From: Lonicera japonica
Taxonomy: Eukaryota; Streptophyta; Magnoliopsida; Dipsacales; Caprifoliaceae
Direction of reading: 5' to 3'
DNA length: 64,000 bases
Assembly: GCA_021464415.1 (NCBI GenBank)
Contig: CM038464.1
Coordinates: forward strand, 57,711,328 to 57,775,327
Shown in pieces: positions 11,322 to 22,249 of this stretch. The stretch's first letter is position 1; each line of letters opens with the position of its first letter. A model generated the notes under the pieces. It did not search any database. It was not told the DNA's origin and saw only the letters and a list, made by a program, of their open reading frames with translations. Both the position numbers and the translations under genes were made by a program.

Positions 11322-12767
11322 TAAGTGAATCTTGTGCATGACAACTAATAGGCTGATCCCTTTTAAATCTACAATAGACCACCCTATAGCTTTCTTATGC
11401 TCCTGAAGGACTTCAAGCAATTGCTTTTCTCGAGCATTATCGAGGTTAAAAGCTATGATAACAGGCAAAGATTCTTTTGGACCTATAAAAGGGTACTTCA
11501 GATTATCAGGCAAGGGTTTCAGGTCCAGCTTTGGTGGTTCTTCGATCGAATGAGGTCGAGGAGTTGATGAGAGATTAAGAGGCTCTGGCTTGGGTTAGGA
11601 GGAATGAGTACCCGTGACAGGCACTAAATCGAAGAGCGCATTGACTTGCTCTATAGATTCATCTATATTGAAATCACAACCGACGTAGGATAAACAAGCC
11701 TCTAATGGGTCCTCTTTACAAGTTCGAAAGAAAGATTCCTCTACTAAACTATCAATCAAATTGACTTGCCCAAAATCATCATCATTTGTGTCTATTGAGG
11801 TCTTGCTGATGTCAAAAACATTCAGCTCAGTAGTGAGGTTCCCAAAAGAAATTTTCATCACTCCATTTCTGTAATTGATTAGGGCGTTGGATGTAGCAAG
11901 GAATGGCCACCCTCAAATCACATGAATCTTGCCTCTTATGTACTGAACATGTTCAGTATGAAGGACAACAAAGTCCATTGGAAACTAGAAAGTGTCTACC
12001 TTAATCAAAACATCTTCAATAACACCCTTAGGAATTTTCACTGACCTATCAGCAAGTTGGATTGTCATTGGTGTAGGCTTCAACTCTTCTAAATGCAACC
12101 GCACATAAACAGAATATGGTAGTGAGTTCACACCAGCCCCCAGATCTACTAAAGCTTGCTCAATATGATGATCTTCTATCTTGCATGAAATTGTTGAACA
12201 ACCAGAGTTCTTATATTTGACAGGGATCTTGCATTGACTAATGGAGCTTGCTTGTTCAGCTAAGAATGTGTTTTTCGGAACATTTGTCCTCATCTTTTGA
12301 GTTGCCAAGTCTTTAAGGAACTTTACATAAGAAGGTACTTGTTTGATGGCATATAATAGTGGGATGTTTATCTGAACTTGCTTAAACACCTCCAAGATTT
12401 CTTCGAATTGAGTAACCTTCTTATTGTCTTTTAACCTATGAGGAAATAGGGCTTTAGGACCAAAGGTCCTACTCGAGAGTTCTTTACTTGCATGCTTAGC
12501 AGGAAGAGTTTGGTTCACAATATGAGGTGTAGGCTGAACCTCAGTTGGAATATGCTCTTCTTCTTTCTCTTCATCATCGCTATCTGGCATTCTCACTTTA
12601 TTGTCAATTACTTTTCCTGACCTAAGTGTGGTGATGGCTTGAACTTGGCCATGTGTTGGTGTATTTGGTGAGTTAGGGGTTGTCCCACTTGAGGAAGCAC
12701 CTTTATATTTCGGAATTGGATGACTTGAAAGCTTATCCTTCTCTCTCTCACCCAATTGACTCACCAT
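11322..12767 (-). pseudogene. Gag C-terminus and retropepsin, element F
   Basis: The open parts are 11985-12767 and 11595-11861. The first holds a basic gag tail and the protease core ALVDLGAGVNSLPYSVY, followed by the LKPTPMTIQLADRSVKIPKG segment typical of Athila/Tat aspartic proteases. After a frameshift the sequence continues with FGNLTTELNVFDIS, a spacer, and LKPLPDNLKYPFIG, the normal linker into RT. That linker is a useful reference for the altered polyprotein of element N. An in-frame stop lies between the segments. Confidence 0.75.
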
Positions 12768-12769
12768 TT

Positions 12770-14145
12770 AACCTATTTGACTCTTTAGCCTAATGATGGC
12801 TTAAGTGTTCATGAGACCGTTATTCCTGACTTCTTGTGAAAGTTGGCTTAAAGTCTGATTATTTTGGGTGGTCACTTAAATGAATTGCTTGAGAGTGTCC
12901 TCCAAAGATGAGAATTGTTGTGGAGTGACATGGGGTGATGGAGTAGGAGTAGCAAGTTGGAATGGTGGATAAGAATTGACAGGAGGACGGAAACCAGGAG
13001 GCGGCTACTATCGTGGAACATTAGCTGATGGGGCACCCATATTGCGTATAGGTTGAACTTGTGTCCACAAAAAATTTGTGTGATTTCTCCAACCCGGATT
13101 ATATGTCTCTGTGAATGGGCTATTGAATTGCTTTTTGTATTCATTCATCGCATTTACTTACTGTGGTGTGAATTCGAAGAATCCTACCATAGAGTTGCAA
13201 GTTTGCGACGTATGCATAAGGCTAGCACACACAAAGCATCCTTCAGCTTGAATTTGATTGACAAAATTGTTATCTAACTGCAGAGTTAATGCTTCAAGTT
13301 TCTTTGAGAGACTATATAACTGCCTTCGAGTCTCTACACTTTCAGATAGCTCATAGATGCCCTCTTTCTTGACTTCCTTCTTAACTTGAGCTGATGAATT
13401 TCTATGAGAAGAGAAATCCCATTGCTGAGAGCTCTTGGAAAGGTTCTCAAGGAAATTATAAGCTTCATCTTTTGTGAGATTTAGGAAAGTACCACTGTTC
13501 ATCGACTCAATCATATTTCGATTGGTTTGAGCCAACCCATTGTAAAAGAACTGAACTAGTCTCTATTTTTCAAAACCATGGTGGGGACATCTCAACAGTA
13601 GGTCCTTAAATCTTTCCCAAGATTTGTAAAATTTTTCATGATCCTCTTGACAAAAATTGGATATTTGTCTTCAAAGTTCATTTGTCTTTGACATTGAAAA
13701 AAAATTAATAAGAAATTTAGAAACCAAAGTCTCCCAACCAGTGATGGACCTAGAAGGTAGTGAATTGAGCCACGCCTTTGATTTCCCTTTCAGGGAGAAA
13801 GGAAATAAACGTAGGTGAACTGGCTCATCAGAAAAATTTGAAAACTTGAAAGTTGCGCAAATTTCTAAAATATCTTTAATATGGAGGTAAGGATCTTCTT
13901 GATCAATTCCATGGAAATTAAGAAGAAGTTTCATCACTTGCAGTTTAAGCTCGAAGTGGTTTGTGATAGTGGGAGGTAAAACAATGCATGACGGTGGGTT
14001 GGTAGTGACAGGAGAGAAAAGCTCTTTCAAAGTTTCTCGCCTCTTCTTGTTCTTCAGCCATTGTTCTTTCCTTAAATAAAGGATTGAGTTCTAAGTTCTC
14101 TATCCTATTCATTCTCTTAACAGCACGCTTCCAAACAATGCTCAT
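12770..14145 (-). pseudogene. Gypsy gag, element F
   Basis: The minus-strand ORFs 13671-14030 and 13158-13535 carry the capsid-type segments HIKDILEICATFKFS, LRLFPFSLKGKSKAWLNSLP and KDEAYNFLENLSKSSQQW. They correspond piece by piece to residues about 90-260 of the element N polyprotein. Frameshifts and stops separate the parts. Element F had gag, protease and RT in the standard order before decay. Confidence 0.75.
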
Positions 14146-14235
14146 GCACTACTCTACTCCTCAGGGTTTTTTTTAAGGGAACTAGTATAAGGAAATAATC
14201 TAAATTAATGAGATTGTTGAAAATGAATTTTCAAG

Positions 14236-14253
14236 TCCCCGGCAACGGTGCCA
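14236..14253 (-). other. Primer binding site of element F
   Basis: The minus strand reads TGGCACCGTTGCCGGGGA, one base off the TGGCGCCGTTGCCGGGGA site of element N. It lies nine bases from the LTR end at 14263. The site type is characteristic of Athila/Tat elements. Confidence 0.8.
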
Positions 14254-14262
14254 AAAATTTGT

Positions 14263-15490
14263 TGTGAATGTCTTATATACTCGCAAGTGCACGAATCAAT
14301 ATATAGTATAGCTTAGGCAAGTGCCAGGTCGAACCCTAGGGACTTGACCAATGGAACATACGCATCTCTCTCACTAGCTATAATTAATTCCTAATCTAGT
14401 TTAGAAATTGAGTGGCATGATTTATCAACTAAAAATACGAATAAAATAATAAATTAATAAAATACTAGTGAAGTAATCAATAAATAAAATACTTGGGTGG
14501 CGGAGTCAAATATTTGATATCATGTTCCTAATATTCATGCCCAACAAACTCTACTCTCTGTCTCGCACTAATTTAGTCTCTCAACTCTATTAGATGCGGA
14601 AAATAAATTCAATTAAGCCCAATTAAATTTTAAAATCCAATTATTAATTATTCCATAGCCAAACATGTATATAATCAAAACACACACTATATCCGTCAAA
14701 ACACACCCTATATCCGCTCTCAACAAATCATAAGGTGAATCCAAAAAAAAAAAAAAATGAGAATCCAACTGTATTTTTATCAATTAAAATAGGCATTCAA
14801 TTGGAAGAATTATTTTTAACATTAAAGTATTAAATTGATAGAGTCAATTGGCATGAATACGTGCAAGGGAATCAATCAATTATTCTCAACCTCAGTCATA
14901 GAAAATAACCTAGCTTAGTATGCTTTTAATTAAAACACAAAACATACTTAATTACTGCATAAATTAATAAATTAAATACTTACTTGACTATGCGCAAATA
15001 AATTGATGGAGAAAATTCTGAATTAACAAAAGTATGGTCCACTTCAAAATAAATCCAATGATCCTTGAGTTCAAAATTAATTAATAATGAAAAGACGAAA
15101 AAAAAACTGGTTATAAATAAAGGATCTCGGCAAGAGGAAAAAAAAGAAAAAAAATTAAGAGCTCCACTGTCGATAAAAATAAAGAAGAAAAGAAAAACAA
15201 AAGCATTATATATAGCTGTTCCTCGGAAACTGTGTAAGGCCAAGAGAAAATTAAATTGCGGCTGTATATATTGAGTGTTGCGACTGCTGTGTATTATCGA
15301 AAAGGAGGAAAGAAAAACAGAAATAAGGCTTCTGTAGGAACCTAATTTCAGCAAACCCTCCTCTTCCTTTTACAATAATTGATTAGCATCGGGCTGGACT
15401 TTATTAAGTGGCTTCGCCCATTTGGCTACTACAGATTGCTGGCTGCTGGGAATGGCTGCATTAATTAAGTGGGTTTAGGCCATTATTTGC
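14263..15490 (-). mobile_element. LTR (3' part) of element F
   Basis: It begins in plus orientation with TGTGAATGTCTTATATAC and contains the 'CTAGGGACTTGACCAATGG' block typical of these LTR ends. About 280 bp (15205-15490) is repeated at 17775-18055 beyond hAT copy B. The LTR 5' part may therefore continue at 17765-18415. Confidence 0.65.
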
Positions 15491-15529
15491 CCGTGAGAGT
15501 CTTTATATAATAGATTAAAACAAAAAGGT

Positions 15530-16200
15530 GTACATATTTAATGTTTAATGTTCTACTTTGAATTAGTTTTCTGATTTGAATCTAAACTGCGAGATGCACA
15601 AATTATTAATTTTATTCTTTCAATTTTTTTTCTCCTTTGTTTTTTCTTTGTCAAACATTATTTATTGTTTAATGTTCTACTTTGAATTAGTTTTCCGATT
15701 TGAATCTAAACTGCAAGATGCACAAATAATTAATTTCATTTTATTCTTTCAAATTAGTTTCTTCTTTGTTTTCTCTATGTCAAACATTATTTATTATTTA
15801 ATGTTCAACTTTGAATTAGTTTTCCGATTTGAATCTAAACTGCAAGATGCACAAATAATTAATTTCTGTGTTTTTTCTTTGTCAAACATTATTTATTGTT
15901 TAATGTTTTACTTTGAATTAGTTTTTCGATTTCAATCTAAACTGCAAGATTCACAAATAATTAATTTTATTCTTTCAAATTTTCTTCTTTGTTTTTTCTT
16001 TGTCAAACATTATTTATTGTTTAATGTTCTACTTTGAAATGTGTGTTTATATCATAGATTAAAACAAAAAGGTGTACATATTTAATGTTTAATGTTCTAC
16101 ATTGAATTAGTTTTCCGATTTGAATCTAAACTGCAAGATGCACAAATAATTAATTTTATTCTTTCAAATTTGTTTTTTCTTTGTCAAACATTATTTATTA
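15530..16200. repeat. Minisatellite of about 125-bp units, hAT copy B
   Basis: Same unit as 8290-8990, in six imperfect copies; 'TTTAATGTTCTACTTTG' recurs near 15545, 15670, 15800, 15900, 16025 and 16095. A 153-codon plus-strand ORF here is only translated repeat. Confidence 0.8.
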
Positions 16201-16338
16201 AGTTTTATGTTTATCCCTGATCTATTTAAGAGCTTTTCTTCCACTCTAAAGTTGAACTATTTTTTTTAATTTGATTATTTTAAGTTTATTAATTAGACGC
16301 TCATATATATATATATATATATATTATATTTTTGCTAT

Positions 16339-17740
16339 ATGTGGCTATGAATAAGGAAGTTGGAGACCCAAGTCCGTTAAAGCAACGGTGCATGGCAATC
16401 CCTTTAATCAACAGGAAAAAGAGAAACCTTCTAATGAAACAAGCAAACCACCAAATCCTACAAATAAACGAAGGTCTCTAACGTGGAAGCATTTTACTGA
16501 AATTAAGAATGAGGAGGGTAAGTGTATTAAAGCTTCTTGTAACTATTGTGGAACTATATATGCATGCGATTCCAATAGGAATGTAACAAAAAATTTGCTT
16601 ACTCACACACCAATTTGTAAGAAATACCCTTATAGAAAGTAAGATAATAAGCAAAAACAATTGAGTATTGAGCCTAAGGAAGAGGGTTGTGTGAATCTTA
16701 CGACAACTAGTTTTAGTGTTGAAGCATGTCGGATAGCTCTTGCTAAAATGATCATAATATATGAGTTGCCATTTAAGTTTTTTGAAAATGAAGGGTTTAG
16801 GCTTTTTATGGGTGTTTCACAACCAAGGTTAACTATCCCATCTTGTACTATTGTAGCATGAGATTGTTTGAACCTATATGGAGATGAGAAAAAAAAAATT
16901 AAAGCGTTTTATCCATGGTAGAAGGCTTTCCCTTACTACGGACATATGGACTTCCGTTCAAAACATAAACTATATATGTCTCACGGCCCACTTTATTGAT
17001 GAAGAGTGGAGGTTGCATAAAAAATCTTGAACTTTTGTCAAGTTGATAGTCATAAGGGTGAAGTTATTGAAAATTGTTTGCTTGAATGGGGCGGTAGATT
17101 CTAATTTCATTGTCACGGTAGATAATGCAAGTTCTAACAATGGTATCATTAAATACCTTACAAGACGAGGGCAAAATCGCAAGAGTATCGTCTTAGAACA
17201 TGAGTTTCTCCATGTTAGGTGTTGTGCTCACATTTTTAATCTCATTGTTGGTGATGGTTTAAAGGAGTTACATGGGTCAATTCTTAGAGTTCGATGAAGT
17301 ATGTAAAGTCATCCTCGGCTAGATTGACAACTTTTAAAAAGTGTGTTGAGAAGGAAAAAAATTGAAACTAAATGTTTACTATGTCTTGATATAACGACTA
17401 GGTGGAACTCTACATACTTGATGTTAGATACGGCGGTGAAGTTTGAAAAGGCTCTTGAAATAATGGAGGAAGATTATTCTAATTTTCATTTTGCCTTTAA
17501 AAAAAAGAAGGAACTCCTCCCACTAATAACAATTGGAGAGAAGTTGAAAATTTAGTGAAATTTCTTAAGATTTTTTATAATGCTACATTGCATTTTTCAG
17601 GTTCTTTGTATGTGACTTTAAATTCTTTCTTTAACGAACTTGTATTCATTCATAGTAAGTTGCTTGCTTTAAAAAGAGATGATAATTCCTTTATATCCAA
17701 AATTGCGGAAAGTATGTTGAAGAAATTTGAAAAATATTAG
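16339..17740 (+). pseudogene. hAT transposase remnant, copy B
   Basis: Segments in order: a BED finger (CNYC...HTPIC) in 16388-16642; FSVEACRIALAKMII in 16661-16861; the RNase H-fold part with VDNASSNNGIIKYL and HVRCCAHIFNLIVGDGLK in 17043-17297; LDITTRWNSTYLMLDTAVKF in 17343-17555; and SGSLYVTLNSFFNELVFIHS in 17555-17740. These are classic hAT motifs (the DNASSN and RCxAH blocks). At least four frame changes or stops separate them. The splice acceptor used in copy A (TAG) reads TAT here. The C-terminal dimerisation region is missing. Confidence 0.8.
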
Positions 17741-17764
17741 GATATTGAGAAGATAAACTTGTCG

Positions 17765-18415
17765 GAAAGAATTATATAGCTGCTCCTCGGAATTTGTGAA
17801 GGCCAAGAGAAAATTAAATTGCGACTGTATATATTGAGTGTTGCGGCTGCTGTGTATTATCGAAAAGGAAGAAAGAAAAATAGAAATAAGGCTTATGTAG
17901 GATCCTAATTTCAGCAAACCCTCCTCTTCCTTTTATGATAATTGATTAGCATAGGGCTGGGCTTTATTAAGTGGCTTGGCCCATTTGGCTACACAGATTG
18001 CTGGCTGCTGGGAATGGCTGGATTAATTAAGTGGGCTTGGGCCATTATTTGTAAAAAACTCCATCTTCATTAAAATGACCCATTCTAGCATGACTTTAAT
18101 TTTTTAGTGCACTGGTCGTATTTTGGCCATAACTTTGCGTTCCAAATTCTGATTGATGCAACGTTTTCACCCACGCGTAGCTAACTCAAAGATCTAGAAC
18201 TTTTGTCCTGGAGTTTTTTTCAAATTCTATACGGATTAGTGCCAGAATTTTCTTGAACATAGGAGTTGTGCGCCGCTAATTTTTTTTTCATTCAAAAACT
18301 TCTTGATTTAATTCCAAACACCTGAAAAGCTCCAAAACACAACAAATGTAATAATATATATTCTCCAAAGTGTATATTAATGAATTACAATATACCAATT
18401 TCTTAACAAATCAAC
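17765..18415 (-). mobile_element. LTR fragment, element F type
   Basis: The first 280 bp repeat 15205-15490 (same 'AAGAGAAAATTAAATTGCG' and 'TTCAGCAAACCCTCCTCTTC' blocks). From about 18110 it resembles 26625-26800 of the solo LTR ('TTTTGGCCATAACTTTG', 'AACTCAAAGATCTA'). The outer end is approximate. Confidence 0.55.
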
Positions 18416-18939
18416 TAACCATGTGGATCGCAAATATTTGAATAATTCCACCCCTAAATAGACAGAGTCATGAATAGTCTAATAAAACTTTATTCCCACT
18501 CAAATAACATGCAACTTTTCTCCACGTCCCACAAGAATAAAATAAAAATATAATTTGAGCAGCACTATATCACACATATCCCACAAGAATTGGAGTACTT
18601 GATTATGTGAAATTCTCTTCACACCAATTTATTATTTTATATGTTATGTGTGATAAAGTATAGTTTTCAAATCTTTTCCCCAATCAAACTTTTGGAGCTA
18701 TACTATTTAGAATTGACAAAATTATTCATTGGCAAGTTTATAATTACTAAATTTTTCATTCCACTTAAAAATAATTTATATATATATATTTTTTATACTC
18801 ATTTTAATAAATTAAGGGGGTAATCCAAACACGAACATGTCGAGTAACCGATGTGGTGATGAACCAGATCCACCACATCGTGGGCGAACAAGACGGAGAT
18901 TGAAGCGCTGGAATTTTCAATATAAACAATAGAGATAAT
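18416..18939. other. No feature recognised
   Basis: AT-rich sequence with short poly-T and TA runs. No ORF above noise, no TIR or target duplication seen. Confidence 0.5.
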
Positions 18940-19284
18940 GGGTTATAAGATCTCGCTCCGTAATATTTTATAACTATAAGGACAGACTCATATTTAATAA
19001 AGGGAAGTAGTACTAATTTCAAAATTTGATTTTGCAATAAGGACACTTTTCATAATATTAATTTATTTTAAGGAAAATGATAAGTGTTGATGGACAAAAA
19101 TATCCTACTATATCATTTATTCTAATTATACAAAAGACATATTATTCTCTCTTACATACACATAGTTTATAGAGAGAAAACAAAGAACAAGAGAAAAGAG
19201 AAGTTGTATTACCAATAATCTCACCTCTTTCACCACCACCACCATCACCCTGACTCTCCAATCGTATCGCCATGAGGAGCGTCG

Positions 19285-19319
<35 letters not shown>

Positions 19320-19345
19320 TTCTTCTTCTTCTTCTTCTTCTTGTT
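19285..19345. repeat. (CAT)n and (CTT)n microsatellites
   Basis: Adjacent trinucleotide runs of about 10 CAT and 7 CTT units. On the minus strand they produce a run of Met followed upstream by Lys in a spurious ORF. Confidence 0.9.
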
Positions 19346-19635
19346 TTTTCTAGATCTACAATCGTAAAATATATATAACTTTTGATCAAATCGTTGGATT
19401 TGGCTGATTTTTTGATATGTTGTTTGGAAGACAAAGTTATTGTAACTGCGCGAAAAATTAAGACGATCAGAGGTTGTTTTGCTATCGAAATCGACAGCCC
19501 AACAAGATTTAAAAAAAATATGATCGTAACTCTTTTTTTTTATTTTACGAACCCTACGCCGATCCATATATATATACATATAAATAAATTGAATGGATGT
19601 TGATCTCATCAATTTTGTTGTTCTCTATTTTGTAA

Positions 19636-20140
19636 TGGTGTTAAAATCATTTTAGCACATTCTGATTTGTTGTTCAAGTTGTACACATTCTGGTTGTTGT
19701 TCAGAAGGTGCTAAATGCATTTAGCATCTTCTGGATGCTGTCTAGGAAGTGCTAAATGCATTTAGCGAAGTGCTAAATGTATTTAGCACCTTCTGGTTGT
19801 GGTGCTAATTGCATTTAGCACCCTCTGGTTGTTGTCCAGGGGGTGTTAAATGCATTTAGCACCTTCTGGTTGTGGTGCTAATTTCATTTAGCACCTTCTG
19901 ATTGCTGTTTAGGAGGTGCTAAATGCATTTAACACCTTTTGGTTGTTGTGGTGCTAATTTCATTTAGCACCTTCTGATTGCTGTTCAGGGGGTGCTAAAT
20001 GCATTTAACACCTTCTGGTTGTGGTGCTAAATGCATTTAGCACATTCTGGTTGCTGTCCAAGGGGTGCTAAATGCATTTAGCACGCTCTGGTTGTTGTTC
20101 AGGAGGTGCTAAATGCATTTAGCACCTTCTGGTTGCTGTT
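19636..20140. repeat. Minisatellite whose unit is a perfect palindrome
   Basis: About twelve units of GTGCTAAATGCATTTAGCAC or close variants, separated by spacers such as CTTCTGGTTGTTGTCCAGG. Spacing alternates (roughly 20-60 bp). Each unit can form a 10-bp-arm hairpin or cruciform. Some units have matched variants on only one arm (TTAAC, ATTTCATTTAG). Confidence 0.9.
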
Positions 20141-20344
20141 AGCGTTATAATGAGACGATATTATAAGGAAGGGGTATTAGTGTCTTTTTTGTATTGTGTC
20201 CTTAATTTACACCGCTAATTTTTAAGTGTCCTTTATAATTATATTATTATTATAATGAGCCCTTATACCTAATTTCCTCTAAACATCAAGAGATCTCAAC
20301 AAAATAAAATCACCAAAAAAGAATGTTTCACAAAATATTTTAAC

Positions 20345-20480
20345 TATTGTGGCTAGTCTAGTCAACATAACTTGCTCCCCTTAACCAGAGGTTTCAAGTT
20401 CGAATCCCCTTCACACTGACATGCTTGAAAAAAAAGAGTATGTCTCACATTATATATATATATATATATATTTGTGTTTG
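20345..20480 (+). mobile_element. Candidate tRNA-derived SINE
   Basis: An A-box-like TGGCTAGTCTAGT near 20350 and a B box AGTTCGAATCC at 20397-20407 are spaced about 45 bp, as in tRNA-related pol III promoters. A (TA)n tail follows from 20452. The flanking target duplication is unclear. It could instead be a chance tRNA-like sequence. Confidence 0.45.
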
Positions 20481-20838
20481 TATGAGGGAAAAATAAAGAG
20501 ATCTTTATGTGATTTCGAATAATTATAAAAAAAATTCATGACTTTGATGTATCACAAAAGCCCAACAAAAAATTATACAAAAATAAAATTTAGTCCCTGA
20601 TTTTGGGGGCTTTTTTTAATGCAATCCAGATTCTTTTTTTCAAAGCCTACTCTCTCTACACAGATACCACAATAGCATATATACCTTTGATACAAATAGT
20701 GTTAGGTAATTATATTAGGTCGTTTTAGAGATGTATACAGTTAGTGTAAAAATCAATTCTACACGATTCTCTATAATTCACATTAGTAGCCAGTAAGGAT
20801 ATTTAATCCGGATTTTTTTTCACTCAATGACATTATAA
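20481..20838. other. No feature recognised
   Basis: AT-rich, with no convincing ORF, repeat or terminus apart from homopolymer runs. Confidence 0.5.
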
Positions 20839-21103
20839 CACTAGACCAAAATAGTCGAATTGTCACGATTTTTAAATGTGATGAAACTGGAGGGGACAAA
20901 GAGATGTTGTCATGGTCAATAACCCTAACAAAACTAAATTATCATGGTTTTATAAAGCGATTTAAGTCACTATAAATGTATGATGTTGTCTTGGTCTGAG
21001 ACGTGATCTTTGTCACGATTTAAAACTGTGACTTATTTCACTGTAAGGTCTAAATTTGCACCAAACTTGTCATGGTTCAAAATCAAGAAATTTTTTTGTT
21101 GTG
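20839..21103. mobile_element. Small CACTA-like non-autonomous element
   Basis: It starts CACTAGACCAAAATA and ends TTTTTTTGTTGTG (reverse complement CACAACAAAAAAA), with TAA repeated at 20836-20838 and 21104-21106, the 3-bp duplication size of CACTA elements. Inside are several inverted copies of a 'TGTCACGATTTTTAAATGTG'-like motif, resembling CACTA subterminal repeats. TIR identity is modest. Confidence 0.45.
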
Positions 21104-21889
21104 TAACTCTTTGTGTCTTGATTTTTTACCGTGACAATGTTTTTCATAATTTTTTTTTAAAAAATTGGAAAATATAGAGTTTCTACTTTTTTTTATTTCC
21201 CAATACAATATACCTGCTATAATAATAAAAAAATCCCAACAGAAATATTAAATTTGGTAGATAATTAATTGCATTATTTTAATCAATATTATATATGTCA
21301 CAAATATACATATATGCCAATCTAATTCAATAGTGCCTAAAAGTGCAGATCCAAATGAATACAAATTAAATTTCTTAGACCGAAGCTGTGAATGACCCAA
21401 AGTGCAACATGTTATTGAGCTATGATTCAAGTAGACAGTAGGATTTTGCAAATTGCAATCCTTTTTTATTTCTATTAACATAATTTTGAGAAGTTAGATC
21501 TTGAGTATCATGAAACTCAAATGCTCTGTAACTTTTGATTTTGTTCCCAAGCTCATAGGAATAGTACTATATGACAAGTTTGCTTCAAGTGCCTAGTTAA
21601 AATTAAAATATACATTCAAAGAACACAATACAAAATATTCTAAAAACAATTGCAAGTCCACTTTCAAATTTGCTATAACTTTTGAAAAATCTGACCACAA
21701 TATTACAAATAAGTGATAGTAGGAATATTTCCCAATTCCTTTGGATCCCCTGACAAGTGATTCGCAAGAAAACGGAGAGGAGAAAAGAGAGAAGCCAAGA
21801 GCTATGGGATGGAAAATGTAGAGAGAAACTGAGAGTAGTGTACTAAAGATGGCCTTTCTGAATGGGAGGTTAAAAAATTAATTTTTTTT
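21104..21889. other. No feature recognised
   Basis: AT-rich sequence. A 77-codon minus-strand ORF at 21248-21481 resembles nothing known and has no supporting context. Confidence 0.4.
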
Positions 21890-22080
21890 TCTTTTTTAAT
21901 AAATTCAGTTCGGTTTGGTAAAACCAAACCATTTTAGTAGGCATACCATTTTCGTACCAGTTTCACTTGGGTAACTAACTTTCGGTTACTATTTAAAATT
22001 GGTTCGATTCAGTTTAGGTTTTTTAATCGGTTTAGTTTTTTTAGGTCAGTTTTTGTTTTTCGGTGAAAAATGCCACCCTA
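21890..22080. mobile_element. hAT-like terminal sequence
   Basis: Rich in GGTTCGGTTT/TTTCGGTTA motifs and ending TGCCACCCTA at 22071-22080, the inverse of a TAGGGTGGCA-type hAT end. No partner end was found within reach. Confidence 0.35.
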
Positions 22081-22249
22081 GTTTTTGTAGTTGTTTTATG
22101 TGTTCGTAGGTATGGAATGCAATGGATGTCAAGTAATTAATGAGAATGCAAGTTTGGTGGTACCCCTGTGCATCTGCTTCATTTTTGCTAACCCCGTGAT
22201 CAATCTTGTAAGGCATGCCCTTGTTAATTTGGCCATTTCACACTACTTT

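Larger units (their letters stand above)
9975..14262 (-). mobile_element. Element F: decayed Athila/Tat-type Gypsy internal region
   Basis: The minus-strand order is PBS (14253-14236), gag, protease, RT, start of RNase H, then truncation near 9975. All ORFs carry stops or frameshifts. The LTR adjoining the PBS starts (plus coordinates) with TGTGAATG at 14263. A 322-bp Tourist MITE sits in the pol linker. No 3' LTR was found, and integrase is missing. Confidence 0.8.
15490..17755 (+). mobile_element. hAT transposon copy B, internal fragment
   Basis: It is homologous to copy A from the intron (near 8283) through exon 2 and extends about 640 bp further into the transposase. The left junction is at TATTTGCCCGTGAGAGTC, the right near 17755. 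No TIRs are present, so this is a fragment and not a clean insertion. Both sides abut sequence of the same LTR. Confidence 0.65.
18940..20275. mobile_element. Possible old MULE-like element around the palindromic minisatellite
   Basis: The left end (GGTTATAAGATCTCG...ATAACTATAAGGACA) and the reverse complement of the right end (GGTATAAGGGCTCAT...ATAATTATAAAGGACA) are similar over perhaps 150-200 bp, suggesting degenerate long TIRs. No clear target duplication was found. The interior has CAT/CTT microsatellites (19285-19345) and gene-leader-like sequence, but no recognisable transposase. Treat as tentative. Confidence 0.3.

Noticed and set aside
15576..16037. 153-codon plus ORF with internal repeats
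   Set aside because: Each repeat equals one unit of the AT-rich intronic minisatellite, which in copy A is not open.
19142..19612. 156-codon minus ORF with runs of Met and Lys
   Set aside because: It is a translation of the CAT and CTT microsatellites; no domain or codon signal outside them.
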